From Pseudomonadota bacterium (GTDB taxonomy: Bacteria; Pseudomonadota; Gammaproteobacteria; Burkholderiales; Rhodocyclaceae): DNA of 64,000 bases. Below, piece after piece: positions 17,967 through 27,058 of this stretch. Both the position numbers and the translations under genes were made by a program. Positions within the stretch are counted from its first letter, which is position 1. Each line of letters opens with the position of its first letter. Location of the stretch: the NCBI GenBank assembly GCA_018262095.1, contig JAGTRW010000022.1, positions 1 through 64,000 of the forward strand. The letters run 5' to 3'. The notes below the pieces were generated by a model. That model saw only the letters and a list, made by a program, of their open reading frames with translations. It was not told where the DNA came from and searched no databases.

Positions 17967-20900
17967 ATGGACTTCGACCAGGCTTACGCCGCGGAACTTG
18001 AAAAACTGCGCGCCGCGCGCCAGGCAACGGCGAGCAGCGACGCGCTGATCGGCCTGGCCTTCTCCGGCGGCGGCATCCGCAGCGCGACCTTCAACCTCGG
18101 CATTCTGCAGGGCCTGGCGCGACGCGGCCTGCTCAAGCACATCGACTACCTGTCGACGGTCTCTGGCGGCGGCTACATCGGTGCCTGGTATATGGCGCTG
18201 CTCCGACGCCTGGCCGACGGGCAGCCGGCACTCGCCGAAGCTTTGCTCAACCCCGACGCCCTCGGCGGCGCAACGCGGGAAGCAGCGGCCGTTCTCTGGC
18301 TGCGCCGCTTCAGCAATTACCTGTCGCCGAAGACCGGGCTGTCGGGCGACACCTTGGCCATGGTCGCGACCTATCTGCGCAACCTGCTGCTCAACCTCAC
18401 CGTCTTCATCGCTTTTCTGTGCAGCTTGCTGCTGCTGCCGTACGCTCTGGCCTGGGGAATTCCCTTCATCGAGTACTACGGCTGGCTGCCGTGGCTGGCG
18501 ACGCTGCCTTTGGCATTCGCCGTGAGCGCACTGCTGCCGCTGCTCTACCGCCTGCGCGAAGCGCCCGGCACCACCTCCGGAACATCGTGGTGGCAGGGCC
18601 AGATCGGCATCCTCGCGCTGGTGGTATTGCCGGCGCTGGTCGGCGCCTTCTTCCTCGCCGTCGCGCTCGCCTCGTCCGGTTTTGCCGCCTGGTCGACGCA
18701 GCTCTCGGCGACGCTGCGGCTGCACCTGCCGTGGCTCGGCGCAATCGGCCTCGATCACGGACTGCTGGGCATGCTGACCATTGCCACGCTGATCTATCTT
18801 TTACCCTGGCTGCTCGGCGGCGTGCCGCTGCTGGTCAACAACGGCACCGCCCGAGCAAAGGCCTCGCTGGCACTCTCGGCCTTGGGCGCCAGCCTGCTTG
18901 CCGGACTGCTCTTCTACGCTCTGGCGCTGCTCGCGCAAAGCGCATCGCCGACGCCCTTCGAGCAGGCGGTGTTCGGCCTGCCGCTGGTGCTGCTGGCGTG
19001 CATCATGCCGGTCGGGCTGCACATCGGCCTGGCCCGGCGACAGTTCACCGAGCTGCAGCGCGAGTGGTGGTCGCGCCTGGGCGGCTGGCTGCTGGTGTTG
19101 GCGCTGGCCTGGCTGCTGGTCACCGCAATCGCACTGTTCGGCCCGACCGCGCTGTACTGGCTCAACGACTATGTCGCCGCCAGCGGCGGGCTGGCTTGGC
19201 TGGCCACCACGCTGTGGGGAATCATCGCCGGCAAGGGTGCCGACTCCGGGCAGGCCGGCAAGAAAAGCTGGCGCGAAACGCTGTTGCGGCTGGCGCCCTG
19301 GATTTTTATCGTCGGACTGCTGTGTCTATTGAGCCTGGCGCTGCAACGCGGTCTGGCGGAGACTGCAGCGCCGGCGATCGCCGAGCCGGCTGCGCGCTGG
19401 TCTGCGCAGATCAAGCTCGACCTCGACGGACCCGCGGCGCAAAGCTATTCGCTTTCCGGTTCGGCCAGCGGCACGCCCGCCGCCGAGCACCATTGGCGCC
19501 AACAGGCCGCGGTCGCGCAGGCGGCGGTGCGGCCGACGGCGGTGTGGCGCGCGCAACTCGCGCTGCTCGGAGTTTTCCTGCTCTTTGGCTGGCGCATCGA
19601 CATCAACCTCTTTTCGCTGCACAACTTCTACCGCAACCGATTGATGCGTACCTATCTGGGCGCCTCGCGCCAAGCTTCCGGTAACGCGAGCCGCCGGCCC
19701 GATCCCTTCACCGGCTTCGATCCCGACGACGACCTGGCGGTGTCCGCGCTCGGACCGCGCCCCTATCCGCTGTTCAACACCGCGCTCAACCTGGTCGGCG
19801 GCGACGAACTGGCTTGGCAGCAGCGCAAGGCGGCGTCGTTCTGCATCGCGCCAGGGTACTGCGGTTACCAGTTCCCGGCCGGGTTCGCTACCGCGGCGCA
19901 AGGCTACGGCCCGACGCGCGACTTCCTGAGCGCCGCATTTCCGGCCGGCGGCGGCATTCGGCTGAGTAGCGCGATGGCCATCTCGGGCGCCGCGGTCAAT
20001 CCCAATATGGGCTTTCACTCGTCGCCCGCGGTGTCCTTCCTGCTCACCGTCTTCAACGTTCGCCTCGGTCGCTGGGTCGGCAACCCGGCCGACGCAGCGG
20101 CGTGGCGACAGGGCAGCCCGGCCTTCGGCGTCGGCTATCTGTTCCTCGAACTGTTCGGTCTGACCTCGGTGCGCCGCGCCTGGTTCAACCTCTCGGACGG
20201 CGGCCACTTCGAGAACCTGGGCATCTACGAACTGGTGCGCCGGCGCCTGCCCTATATCGTCGCGGTCGACGCCGCGCAGGACGCGGGCTACCTCTTCGAC
20301 GACCTGGCCAACGCCATCCGCAAGGTCCGCACCGATTTTTGCATCGACATCGAAATCGACGTCGGCGCAATGCGACCACGCCAGCACGACGGACGCCAAG
20401 CAGCGCATGTCGCGATCGGCAGCATCCGCTACGATCAGATCGACGCGCACCTGCAGCCCGGCGTGCTGGTCTACATCCGCCCCGGACTGACCGGCAAGGA
20501 ACCGGCCGACGTGCAAAGCTACGCGCGGCAAAACCCGCCCTTCCCCTACCAGAGCACCGGCGACCAATTCTTCGACGAGGCGCAGTTCGAGAGCTATCGC
20601 CAGCTCGGCCTGCACGTCGCCGACACGGTGTTGCGCGAAGCGCAGGAGCGAGAGTCCACGGAAATCGGCAGCTTCAACCCGGAAGCCTTCTTTGGCGTGC
20701 TGCGCGAAGCCTGGCGCGGCCGCCGGCCGGTCGACGCAACCCTGAGCACGGCGCACCACGAACGCCTCGACGCGCTCTACGAACGGCTGCGCAGCGACCC
20801 CGAACTGGATTTCCTGTCCGCCGAGTTCTTCCCCGAATGGCCGCAACTGACCGGCAGAGCGCCGACCGCGACGGCACTGCCCGCCGACCCGGCGCAGCGC

Positions 20901-21548
20901 AAGTCGGGCTTCTACCTGTGCCGCGAAATCGCCCAACTGATGGAGCAGGTCTACCAGGATCTCGACCTCGAAAACCAGTACGACCACCCCGACTGCCGCG
21001 GCTGGATCAACCTTTTCCGCCACTGGTCGTGGTCGCCGATGTTCCGGGCGACCTACGCGATCACCGCGGCAACGCTCGACGAGCGCTTCCAGCGCTTCTG
21101 CGATCGCCGGCTGCAACTTGACCTCGGCGACGTCGAACTGGTCAGCGCGCCGGTCAGCGCGCAGAGCCTCGCCCAACTCAACGTCGTCGAGCGCGGCCTG
21201 GTCAGCAAGGACGTCGCCACGCGCGATCTTGCCGATCTGACGCTGGTTCGTTTCGAACTGGTGATCCCTTATCCGGCAGACGCCAGCGCCGAGCTGCTAC
21301 GCTTCCACTTTGGCTTCGCTTTGCTCGACGGCACGCGGCTGCTGGGCTTTCGCGTCCAGGACCATCTGCGCCGCAGCGGACTCGCACGACGCGCAATGAC
21401 CCGACTACTCGCCGAGAATCCCGGCATCGACGCGCGTAGCGCAACGAGCAGCGCCGACCAGACGGTCATCGTGCGCCTCTGCGCATCGGTCAACGCCACC
21501 CGAGCGTCTGCTGCGGACAAGGTGGGCGAGCGCTGGCAGGATGAGTGA
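17967..21548 (+). CDS. Giant patatin-like phospholipase with multiple membrane segments
   Basis: The 1193-residue protein begins with a patatin domain: oxyanion motif FSGGGIRSATFN (32-43) and nucleophile elbow STVSGGGYIGA with S66. About ten hydrophobic segments follow between about 135 and 550. The catalytic Asp appears only at about residue 744 in NLSDGGHFENLG, so the membrane block interrupts the patatin fold. The C-terminal 400 residues are soluble and unrecognised. Patatins hydrolyse acyl ester bonds of phospholipids. Membrane embedding suggests it acts on the host inner membrane or anchors the complex there. It ends the operon with the peptidase-lipase and amidase genes and is convergent with a LysR gene 41 bases away. 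The family is clear; the role is not. Confidence 0.87.
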   Translation: MDFDQAYAAELEKLRAARQATASSDALIGLAFSGGGIRSATFNLGILQGLARRGLLKHIDYLSTVSGGGYIGAWYMALLRRLADGQPALAEALLNPDALGGATREAAAVLWLRRFSNYLSPKTGLSGDTLAMVATYLRNLLLNLTVFIAFLCSLLLLPYALAWGIPFIEYYGWLPWLATLPLAFAVSALLPLLYRLREAPGTTSGTSWWQGQIGILALVVLPALVGAFFLAVALASSGFAAWSTQLSATLRLHLPWLGAIGLDHGLLGMLTIATLIYLLPWLLGGVPLLVNNGTARAKASLALSALGASLLAGLLFYALALLAQSASPTPFEQAVFGLPLVLLACIMPVGLHIGLARRQFTELQREWWSRLGGWLLVLALAWLLVTAIALFGPTALYWLNDYVAASGGLAWLATTLWGIIAGKGADSGQAGKKSWRETLLRLAPWIFIVGLLCLLSLALQRGLAETAAPAIAEPAARWSAQIKLDLDGPAAQSYSLSGSASGTPAAEHHWRQQAAVAQAAVRPTAVWRAQLALLGVFLLFGWRIDINLFSLHNFYRNRLMRTYLGASRQASGNASRRPDPFTGFDPDDDLAVSALGPRPYPLFNTALNLVGGDELAWQQRKAASFCIAPGYCGYQFPAGFATAAQGYGPTRDFLSAAFPAGGGIRLSSAMAISGAAVNPNMGFHSSPAVSFLLTVFNVRLGRWVGNPADAAAWRQGSPAFGVGYLFLELFGLTSVRRAWFNLSDGGHFENLGIYELVRRRLPYIVAVDAAQDAGYLFDDLANAIRKVRTDFCIDIEIDVGAMRPRQHDGRQAAHVAIGSIRYDQIDAHLQPGVLVYIRPGLTGKEPADVQSYARQNPPFPYQSTGDQFFDEAQFESYRQLGLHVADTVLREAQERESTEIGSFNPEAFFGVLREAWRGRRPVDATLSTAHHERLDALYERLRSDPELDFLSAEFFPEWPQLTGRAPTATALPADPAQRKSGFYLCREIAQLMEQVYQDLDLENQYDHPDCRGWINLFRHWSWSPMFRATYAITAATLDERFQRFCDRRLQLDLGDVELVSAPVSAQSLAQLNVVERGLVSKDVATRDLADLTLVRFELVIPYPADASAELLRFHFGFALLDGTRLLGFRVQDHLRRSGLARRAMTRLLAENPGIDARSATSSADQTVIVRLCASVNATRASAADKVGERWQDE

Positions 21549-21589
21549 GTTGATGGGCGAGACAATAAGAACGCGTGCCGCACTCCGCC

Positions 21590-22585
21590 TCAGGAAGCGG
21601 ATGGAATCGCGCTGAGAACTTTTCCGTATTGCTTGAGACAGTGCAAAAGCTTCTGTGCCGCCGGCGAAAGCGTCTTCGCTTTTCTGGTGATCATGCCCGG
21701 ATTGACCATCAAGGTCGGCAGTTTTATCGGCAATATCGTCACCATGCCGTACTTGGCGTAATGCTGCGCAACATCGTGCGGGACCACGGCAATCATGTCC
21801 GACTCTTCGATCATCGCCGTCGTCGCCAGCAGCGACGCCGTTTCGACGATATCGAGCTTGGCCGTCATCCCCGCCTGCTTTAGCGCGCTTTCGATGCGCA
21901 ATCTGATCGGGCTGCCGACCGGATGGAGGATCCATGTTGCATCGGAAATGTCGGAGAAATCGATCTTCTTCTTGCTTGCCAGCCGATGGCCTGGCCTGGC
22001 GATCACGCTCATATGCTCGCCCATTTCAAAAAAGACGATCTCCAGATTTTGGTTGTGTAATTGGTCGGGAATTCGGCCGAGAACCAGATCGAGATCACCG
22101 CGAATCAGCAACGGCACCAAAGTGTCGCTGGTGCCGACTTCGAGCGAAATGCGAACGCCCGGATTCTCAGCCTTGAACGCCAGCAGACTCTTGGTCAGCA
22201 GGAACGGCACCGGCTCGATGACGCTGCCGATCCTGACCAGACCCGAAGCCCCTTGGGACAACTCGGCGATTTCGGCTTCGGCATGTTCGAAATCATGAAT
22301 CACGCTTTTTGCATAACGGACCATCACCTCGCCGTAAATCGTCGGTTCCATCCCGCGCGGCAACCGTTCGAATAGCTTCACACCCAGCTTCTCTTCCAGT
22401 TGCTGCAACAAATGGCTCACAGCCGGTTGCGTCATGTGCATCGAAATCGCGGCACGTCCCATATTGCGGAATTCGTCGAGCGCGTTGAGTAGCACGATTT
22501 GCCGGACCGAGATTTTGAGAAGTTTGCGCACCCTCTCTGATTTCTCCCCCTGATCCATCAAAGAATTCGGAACCGACAAAGCCAT
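21590..22585 (-). CDS. LysR-family transcriptional regulator (divergent from hydroxyacid dehydrogenase/tct operon)
   Basis: The start at 22585 gives 331 residues; the open frame extends upstream into the intergenic region. The winged helix lies at about 25-85 (MGRAAISMHMTQPAVSHLLQ), and a CbbR/GbpR-like effector-binding domain follows (IRIGSV-type start VRIGSVIEP). GbpR-type LysRs often control uptake of sugars or organic acids. It is divergent from the dehydrogenase-tctCBA operon and is its likely regulator. The shared AT-rich intergenic region (22586-22716) holds both promoters. Confidence 0.9.
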   Translation of the reverse strand: MALSVPNSLMDQGEKSERVRKLLKISVRQIVLLNALDEFRNMGRAAISMHMTQPAVSHLLQQLEEKLGVKLFERLPRGMEPTIYGEVMVRYAKSVIHDFEHAEAEIAELSQGASGLVRIGSVIEPVPFLLTKSLLAFKAENPGVRISLEVGTSDTLVPLLIRGDLDLVLGRIPDQLHNQNLEIVFFEMGEHMSVIARPGHRLASKKKIDFSDISDATWILHPVGSPIRLRIESALKQAGMTAKLDIVETASLLATTAMIEESDMIAVVPHDVAQHYAKYGMVTILPIKLPTLMVNPGMITRKAKTLSPAAQKLLHCLKQYGKVLSAIPSAS

Positions 22586-22716
22586 GTTAATAATGTGATG
22601 GATATATAAAGAAAAAAGATTATACAGGCATGATCTCGCCTCGTAACATACAGAAAAATCCAAATGTACAAGACGAATTACAAAAGTTCCAAGACGATCA
22701 AAGTGAGGGGTGTTTC

Positions 22717-23691
22717 GTGAATAAATACAAAGTGGTGATTCCGACGTTCATCAGGCCAAAGGCGCTGGCGATGCTCAGCCCACTGTGTGAAATCAGGCAG
22801 TGGCAGGGCCACGAGCCGATACCGAAGGCGACACTCTTTGAATGGCTGCGCGATGCCGAGGGGCTGTTCATGACCGGCCACGGCATCCCGGTCAATGCCG
22901 AGTTGTTGTCGAATGGCCCGAACTTGCGCGTCGTCGCGCAGGCCGCCGCCGGCTTCGACAACACTGATATCGCCGCCTGTAGCCAAGCGAAGGTTCCCTT
23001 CAGCAATACCCCCGGCCCGGTCGTCGAGGCCACCGCCGACATCGCCTTTGGGCTGGTACTGTCGGCCGCGCGGCGCATCCACGAAGGCTGGAACTGGGTG
23101 TTATCCGGCCAGTGGGAAAAGGCCGAAATGCAATTCGGCGTCTCGCTCTACGGAAAAACGCTGGGCATCGTCGGCCTCGGACGGATCGGTTCGGCGGTCG
23201 CCCGGCGCGCCCAGGCCAGCGGCATGAAGATCGTCTATAGCGACCCGGTTCGGCGCAGCGATGAAGACGCGCTGAATGTGCGCTACCTGCCGTTTGACGA
23301 GTTACTGGGCTGCGCCGACTTCATTCTGGCGATGGCGCCGTTGACCCCCGAAAACAAGGGCATGTTCGGCGCTGCGCAATTTTCCAAGATGCGACCCTGC
23401 ACCTACTTCATCAATTCGGCACGCGGCCCGCTGGTCGATATGAACGCGTTGTGCGATGCCTTGCGCCAGAGAAAGATCGCCTACGCCGCGCTCGACGTCG
23501 TCGATCCCGAGCCGCTGCCCGCCGACCATCCGCTCTTGAAGCTGCCGAACGTGCTGGTGACGCCGCACATCGGCACCGCCACCGACGAGACGCGCGACGC
23601 GATGGCCTGCCTGGCCGCCGAAAACCTGCTCGCCGGCCTGGCGCGCAAGCCACTTCCGAGTTGCGTCAATCGCGACGTCAACTACCGCTGA
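22717..23691 (+). CDS. D-2-hydroxyacid dehydrogenase (glyoxylate/hydroxypyruvate reductase-like)
   Basis: The GTG at 22717 (VNKYKVV) follows a GAGGGG Shine-Dalgarno and gives 324 residues; a longer frame from 22630 has no such site. The NAD(P)-binding motif is LGIVGLGRIGSA. The catalytic residues are Arg in NSARGPLVD, Glu in VDPEPLP and His in TPHIGTAT, as in GhrB/SerA-type enzymes. The enzyme interconverts 2-oxoacids and D-2-hydroxyacids. It heads a plus-strand run with tctCBA, so it may process the imported acid. The exact substrate is unknown. Confidence 0.9.
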   Translation: MNKYKVVIPTFIRPKALAMLSPLCEIRQWQGHEPIPKATLFEWLRDAEGLFMTGHGIPVNAELLSNGPNLRVVAQAAAGFDNTDIAACSQAKVPFSNTPGPVVEATADIAFGLVLSAARRIHEGWNWVLSGQWEKAEMQFGVSLYGKTLGIVGLGRIGSAVARRAQASGMKIVYSDPVRRSDEDALNVRYLPFDELLGCADFILAMAPLTPENKGMFGAAQFSKMRPCTYFINSARGPLVDMNALCDALRQRKIAYAALDVVDPEPLPADHPLLKLPNVLVTPHIGTATDETRDAMACLAAENLLAGLARKPLPSCVNRDVNYR

Positions 23692-23757
23692 ATCCAAACC
23701 GTACCGCGTCACCCATGTTCCACCCAGTTGTTAAATCAAGAAACAGGAGGAAATATC

Positions 23758-24726
23758 ATGATGAAACTGACAATGCTTCTGGCGGCGCTGGTCGCCGCCA
23801 ACCTGGCTTTCGCCGCCGATGCGCCCAAAAAGAAGACCGACTTTCCAAAAAAAACCGTCGTCATTACGGTCCCGGTTTCGGCCGGTGGCGGCACCGATCT
23901 TCTGACCCGCGCCATGGCCGGCCCGCTCAAGGCCAAGCTCGGGCAGACGGTGATCGTCAATAACAAGACCGGCGCCGGCGGCGCCATCGGCTTTGCCGCG
24001 GGATCTTCGGAAAAACCTGACGGCTACAACGTCACCGCGCTGGTCGCCGAACTGCTGACCGTACCGCAAGTATCGACGGTAAACTTCAGCTACAAGAGCT
24101 TCGTCCCGGTGTGCAACGTCAACTCGTCGTACGGCACCATCACCGTTCGCGCCGATGCACCGTACAACACGCTGCAGGAATTCGTCGCCTACGCCAAGGC
24201 GCATCCGGGTGAAGTCAAGATCGGCAACAGCGGCGTCGGCGGCATCTGGCATTTCGTCGCTGCGGCCTTCGCCTCAGAGGCCGGCATCGTCGTCAACCAC
24301 ATCCCGTTCGAGGGCGGCGGTTCAGCCGTCGTCGCGCTGGCCGGCGGCCACGTCGACGCGGTGCCGGTGACGCCGCAGGAAGTCGAAGTCCAGGTCAAGG
24401 CCGGCAAAGCCAAGATCCTGACCGTGCTGGCGCCCAAGCGCCTCGACGAAATCGCCAACGTGCCGACCGCCGAGGAACTCGGCTTCAAGAACCTGGTATT
24501 CACCATCTGGCGCGGTTTCGGCGTCCCCAAGGGAACCCCCGACGAGGTCGTCGCGGTGCTCCGAAACGCCTTCAAGGCCGTGCTCGACGACCCGCAGGTC
24601 ACCGAATTCATGGCCAGCAAGCATTTCGCCAAGGATTTCAAGGACTCCAAGGACTTCTACGCGATGATGGAACGCGAAGAAGCCGTCTACGCACTGCAGG
24701 CGGCCAAGCTCGGTTTGAAGAAGTAG
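23758..24726 (+). CDS. tctC: Tripartite tricarboxylate transporter substrate-binding protein (Bug family)
   Basis: The ATG at 23758 follows AGGAGG and gives 322 residues. A signal peptide (about 1-21, cleaved after AFA) targets it to the periplasm. The Bug-family fold is shown by ITVPVSAGGGTDLLTR, KTGAGGAIGFAA and the typical C-terminal VPTAEELGFKNLVF. It captures an organic acid and delivers it to the TctB/TctA channel encoded next. Seen between tctC and tctB is a 12-bp stem hairpin that could lower expression of the downstream genes, matching the need for excess binding protein. Confidence 0.93.
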   Translation: MMKLTMLLAALVAANLAFAADAPKKKTDFPKKTVVITVPVSAGGGTDLLTRAMAGPLKAKLGQTVIVNNKTGAGGAIGFAAGSSEKPDGYNVTALVAELLTVPQVSTVNFSYKSFVPVCNVNSSYGTITVRADAPYNTLQEFVAYAKAHPGEVKIGNSGVGGIWHFVAAAFASEAGIVVNHIPFEGGGSAVVALAGGHVDAVPVTPQEVEVQVKAGKAKILTVLAPKRLDEIANVPTAEELGFKNLVFTIWRGFGVPKGTPDEVVAVLRNAFKAVLDDPQVTEFMASKHFAKDFKDSKDFYAMMEREEAVYALQAAKLGLKK

Positions 24727-24738
24727 TTTGCTGATCCG

Positions 24739-24782
24739 AACGAACGGAAATTCAGGATGGAAAGCCCTGTTTTCCGTTCGTT
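24739..24782 (+). terminator. Hairpin between tctC and tctB (attenuator or processing site)
   Basis: Arms AACGAACGGAAA (24739-24750) and TTTCCGTTCGTT (24771-24782) pair perfectly over 12 bp around a 20-base loop, followed by TGCTTTTGG. The T-tract is weak, so partial termination or mRNA stabilisation of tctC is likely. Confidence 0.6.
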
Positions 24783-24800
24783 TGCTTTTGGAGTCTGGTA

Positions 24801-25241
24801 ATGAAAAAAATGAATATTGGCGTCTCGCTGTTCTTTATCGCGTTGGCCTGTTACGTCCTTTTTGCCGCGCGTTCATTTCCCGGCGAGATCGACCATGTCC
24901 CGGGGCCGGGCTACTTTCCGATCATCCTCTCGGCAATCCTGATCCTGCTTTCGGTGTTGCTGATCGCCAGCTCGCGCCATGTCAGCGAGGCTTCTCTGGG
25001 CATCTTCGCCAGGCAGAACCGCATCGTCTTCGTCGCCGGCGGACTGACCGTGACCTATCTCGCGCTGCTCTACGTCTTCGGCTTCCTGATCGCGACGCCG
25101 CTCTACCTGATCGCCATCCTGCGCTTCTTCAGCATGACGCGCTGGCGCTCCCTGCTGCTCACCGCGGCCCTCACCACCGCTGCAAGCTACGCTGTTTTCA
25201 CCACGGTCCTGGAAGTGCAGCTGCCTTCCGGACTGCTCTAG
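24801..25241 (+). CDS. tctB: Tripartite tricarboxylate transporter small membrane subunit TctB
   Basis: The 146-residue protein has four hydrophobic segments, as expected for TctB. The VPGPGYFPIILSAIL stretch near residue 35 is characteristic of the family. It forms the small membrane subunit with TctA and uses the ion gradient for uptake of the acid bound by TctC. The tctA Shine-Dalgarno overlaps its stop codon, so translation is coupled. Confidence 0.9.
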   Translation: MKKMNIGVSLFFIALACYVLFAARSFPGEIDHVPGPGYFPIILSAILILLSVLLIASSRHVSEASLGIFARQNRIVFVAGGLTVTYLALLYVFGFLIATPLYLIAILRFFSMTRWRSLLLTAALTTAASYAVFTTVLEVQLPSGLL

Positions 25242-25253
25242 GAGAATCACCCG

Positions 25254-26735
25254 ATGATGATGGACGTATTGGCCAACGTAATGTCGTGGCAGATCGTGCT
25301 TGCCATTCTCTGCGGCGTGGCTGCAGGAATCTCGATCGGCGCGATGCCCGGACTGACTTCGACGATGGGCATCGCGCTCTTGATGCCATTCACCTTCCAG
25401 CTCGAACCGGCGGTCGGCATGATGCTGCTGATCGGCGAATTCGTCGGCGCGATCTACGGCGGATCGATCACTGCGATCATGGTCAACACGCCGGGAACGC
25501 CGTCGGCGGCGGCGACCGTTCTCGACGGCTACCCCTTCACCAAGCGCGGCGAATCGTGCCGCGCGCTCGGCATCTCGACCGTCGCCTCGGCGGGCGGCGG
25601 AATCATCAGCGGCGTCTTCCTGATCCTGATCGCGCCGCAGCTCGCCGAGATCGCGCTCAAGTTCAGCGCCCCCGAGACTTTCGCGCTGGCCTTCTTCGGC
25701 ATCAGCATCATCGCCAGCATCAGCGGCAAGGAACTGCTCAAGGGGCTGATAAGCGGCACCTTCGGTCTGATCCTGGCGCTCGTCGGCATGGACAATATTT
25801 CGGGGCTGTCGCGCTTCACCTTCGACACCGTCTTCCTGATGAACGGCCTGTCGTTCATCCCGGTGATGGTCGGCCTGTTCGCCATGAGCCAGTGCTTCGT
25901 GAGCATGGAAGAGCTCTACGACGAGATCAAGATCACGGCCAAGATCACCAGCCCGATTCCGACCTGGGCCGACCTCAAGAAGATCTTCCCGACCATCCTA
26001 CGCGGCGGCGTCACCGGGACCCTGGTCGGCATCATTCCGGGCGCCGGCGGCGACATCAGCGCGTTCATTTCCTACGACATGGAAAAGCGCGTCTCCAAGC
26101 ACCCCGAACTCTTCGGCACCGGCATCGTCGAGGGCATCGCGGCGCCCGAGTCGTCGAACAACGGGACCACCGGCGGCGCGCTGATCCCGCTGCTGACACT
26201 GGGCATCCCGGGCGACGCCAATACGGCGGTGATGCTCGGCGCGCTGATGGTCTTCAACCTGACGCCCGGCCCCCAGCTGTTCGTCGAACAGGCGCTGGTG
26301 GTCAATACGCTGTTCGCCGGCTTCATGATCGCCAACGTCGTGATGCTGGTGATGGGACTCTCAGGAATCAGGATCTTCACCAAGATCGTGCAGATCCCCA
26401 AGCCCGTCCTGGTGCCGATCATCATCCTGATGTGCGTCATCGGTTCGTTCGCGATCAACGGCAATTACCTGGATATCCTGGTGATGTTTGGCGCCGGCGT
26501 CATCGGCTACCTGCTGCTCAAGGGCGGCTTTCCGCTGTCGCCGATCGTTCTCGCGCTGATCCTCGGGCCGATGGCCGAAGGCAATCTGCGGCGCAGCCTG
26601 GTGATGAGCCAGGGCGACTACTCGATCTTCCTGACGCACCCGATCGCCGCCACCTTCATCGTCATCGCGCTGATTTCGCTGTTCTGGCCGATCGTCAGGC
26701 ATCTCAAGAATCACCGTTCGACGAAGGCCGCCTGA
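25254..26735 (+). CDS. tctA: Tripartite tricarboxylate transporter large membrane subunit TctA
   Basis: The 493-residue protein has about twelve membrane segments and the TctA hallmarks: GIPGDANTAVMLGALM, GVAAGISIGAMPGLT near the start, and GALIPLLTLGIPG. It is the main channel of the transporter. It lies 12 bases after tctB with an AGGAG Shine-Dalgarno (25240-25244). A strong hairpin terminator follows its stop. Confidence 0.95.
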   Translation: MMMDVLANVMSWQIVLAILCGVAAGISIGAMPGLTSTMGIALLMPFTFQLEPAVGMMLLIGEFVGAIYGGSITAIMVNTPGTPSAAATVLDGYPFTKRGESCRALGISTVASAGGGIISGVFLILIAPQLAEIALKFSAPETFALAFFGISIIASISGKELLKGLISGTFGLILALVGMDNISGLSRFTFDTVFLMNGLSFIPVMVGLFAMSQCFVSMEELYDEIKITAKITSPIPTWADLKKIFPTILRGGVTGTLVGIIPGAGGDISAFISYDMEKRVSKHPELFGTGIVEGIAAPESSNNGTTGGALIPLLTLGIPGDANTAVMLGALMVFNLTPGPQLFVEQALVVNTLFAGFMIANVVMLVMGLSGIRIFTKIVQIPKPVLVPIIILMCVIGSFAINGNYLDILVMFGAGVIGYLLLKGGFPLSPIVLALILGPMAEGNLRRSLVMSQGDYSIFLTHPIAATFIVIALISLFWPIVRHLKNHRSTKAA

Positions 26736-26777
26736 CCAAACAAAGCCCCCGGGCAGAGCCGGGGGGGCTTTGTTTGG
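26736..26777. terminator. Strong intrinsic terminator, probably bidirectional
   Basis: Arms CCAAACAAAGCCCCC (26736-26750) and GGGGGCTTTGTTTGG (26763-26777) pair perfectly over 15 bp around a 12-base loop. It lies between the convergent tctA and YkgJ-like genes and can serve both. Confidence 0.85.
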
Positions 26778-26785
26778 CAGGCTAG

Positions 26786-27058
26786 CTAGCGGCTCCGTTG
26801 TTCAAGACAGTCGCTGTCGCCCAACTGATACTCACGGCAGATGGTCGGGCGACGCGAATAAATGGTGCACAGCATCGTGCGGCGATCAAGCGCCGCACAC
26901 CAGCCGTCGTCGAGACGACGCATCACCCAGCCGCCCCAGTCGTCTTCTTCGGTCAGATGTTGCGGCGGCTGATCGTCGCCCATCAGCATCACCTCGAGTC
27001 GACAGCAGCAGGCTTGGCAACTGGCGCAAGAAACGCCGACAGGCGCCGTCACGGTCAT
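26786..27058 (-). CDS. YkgJ-family cysteine cluster protein
   Basis: The start at 27058 (MTVTAPVG) has a GAGG Shine-Dalgarno and gives 90 residues; the open frame extends 24 codons upstream. It has the CxxCxxCC cluster CASCQACCCR and later cysteines in DGWCAALD, LCTIYS and ICREYQ, matching the putative zinc/iron-chelating domain of the YkgJ family. The function of this family is unknown, with metal binding assumed. It is a single gene, convergent with tctA. Confidence 0.85.
   Translation of the reverse strand: MTVTAPVGVSCASCQACCCRLEVMLMGDDQPPQHLTEEDDWGGWVMRRLDDGWCAALDRRTMLCTIYSRRPTICREYQLGDSDCLEQRSR

Noticed and set aside
16887-18758. Minus-strand open frame of 623 codons
   Set aside because: It is antisense to the peptidase, amidase and patatin genes, all of which have intact catalytic motifs; its translation is rich in Gln/Arg/Ala repeats.
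18419-19684. Plus-strand open frame of 421 codons inside the patatin gene
   Set aside because: It is an out-of-frame reading in GC-rich DNA, with Arg/Ala-rich low-complexity translation; the patatin frame has clear motifs on both sides.
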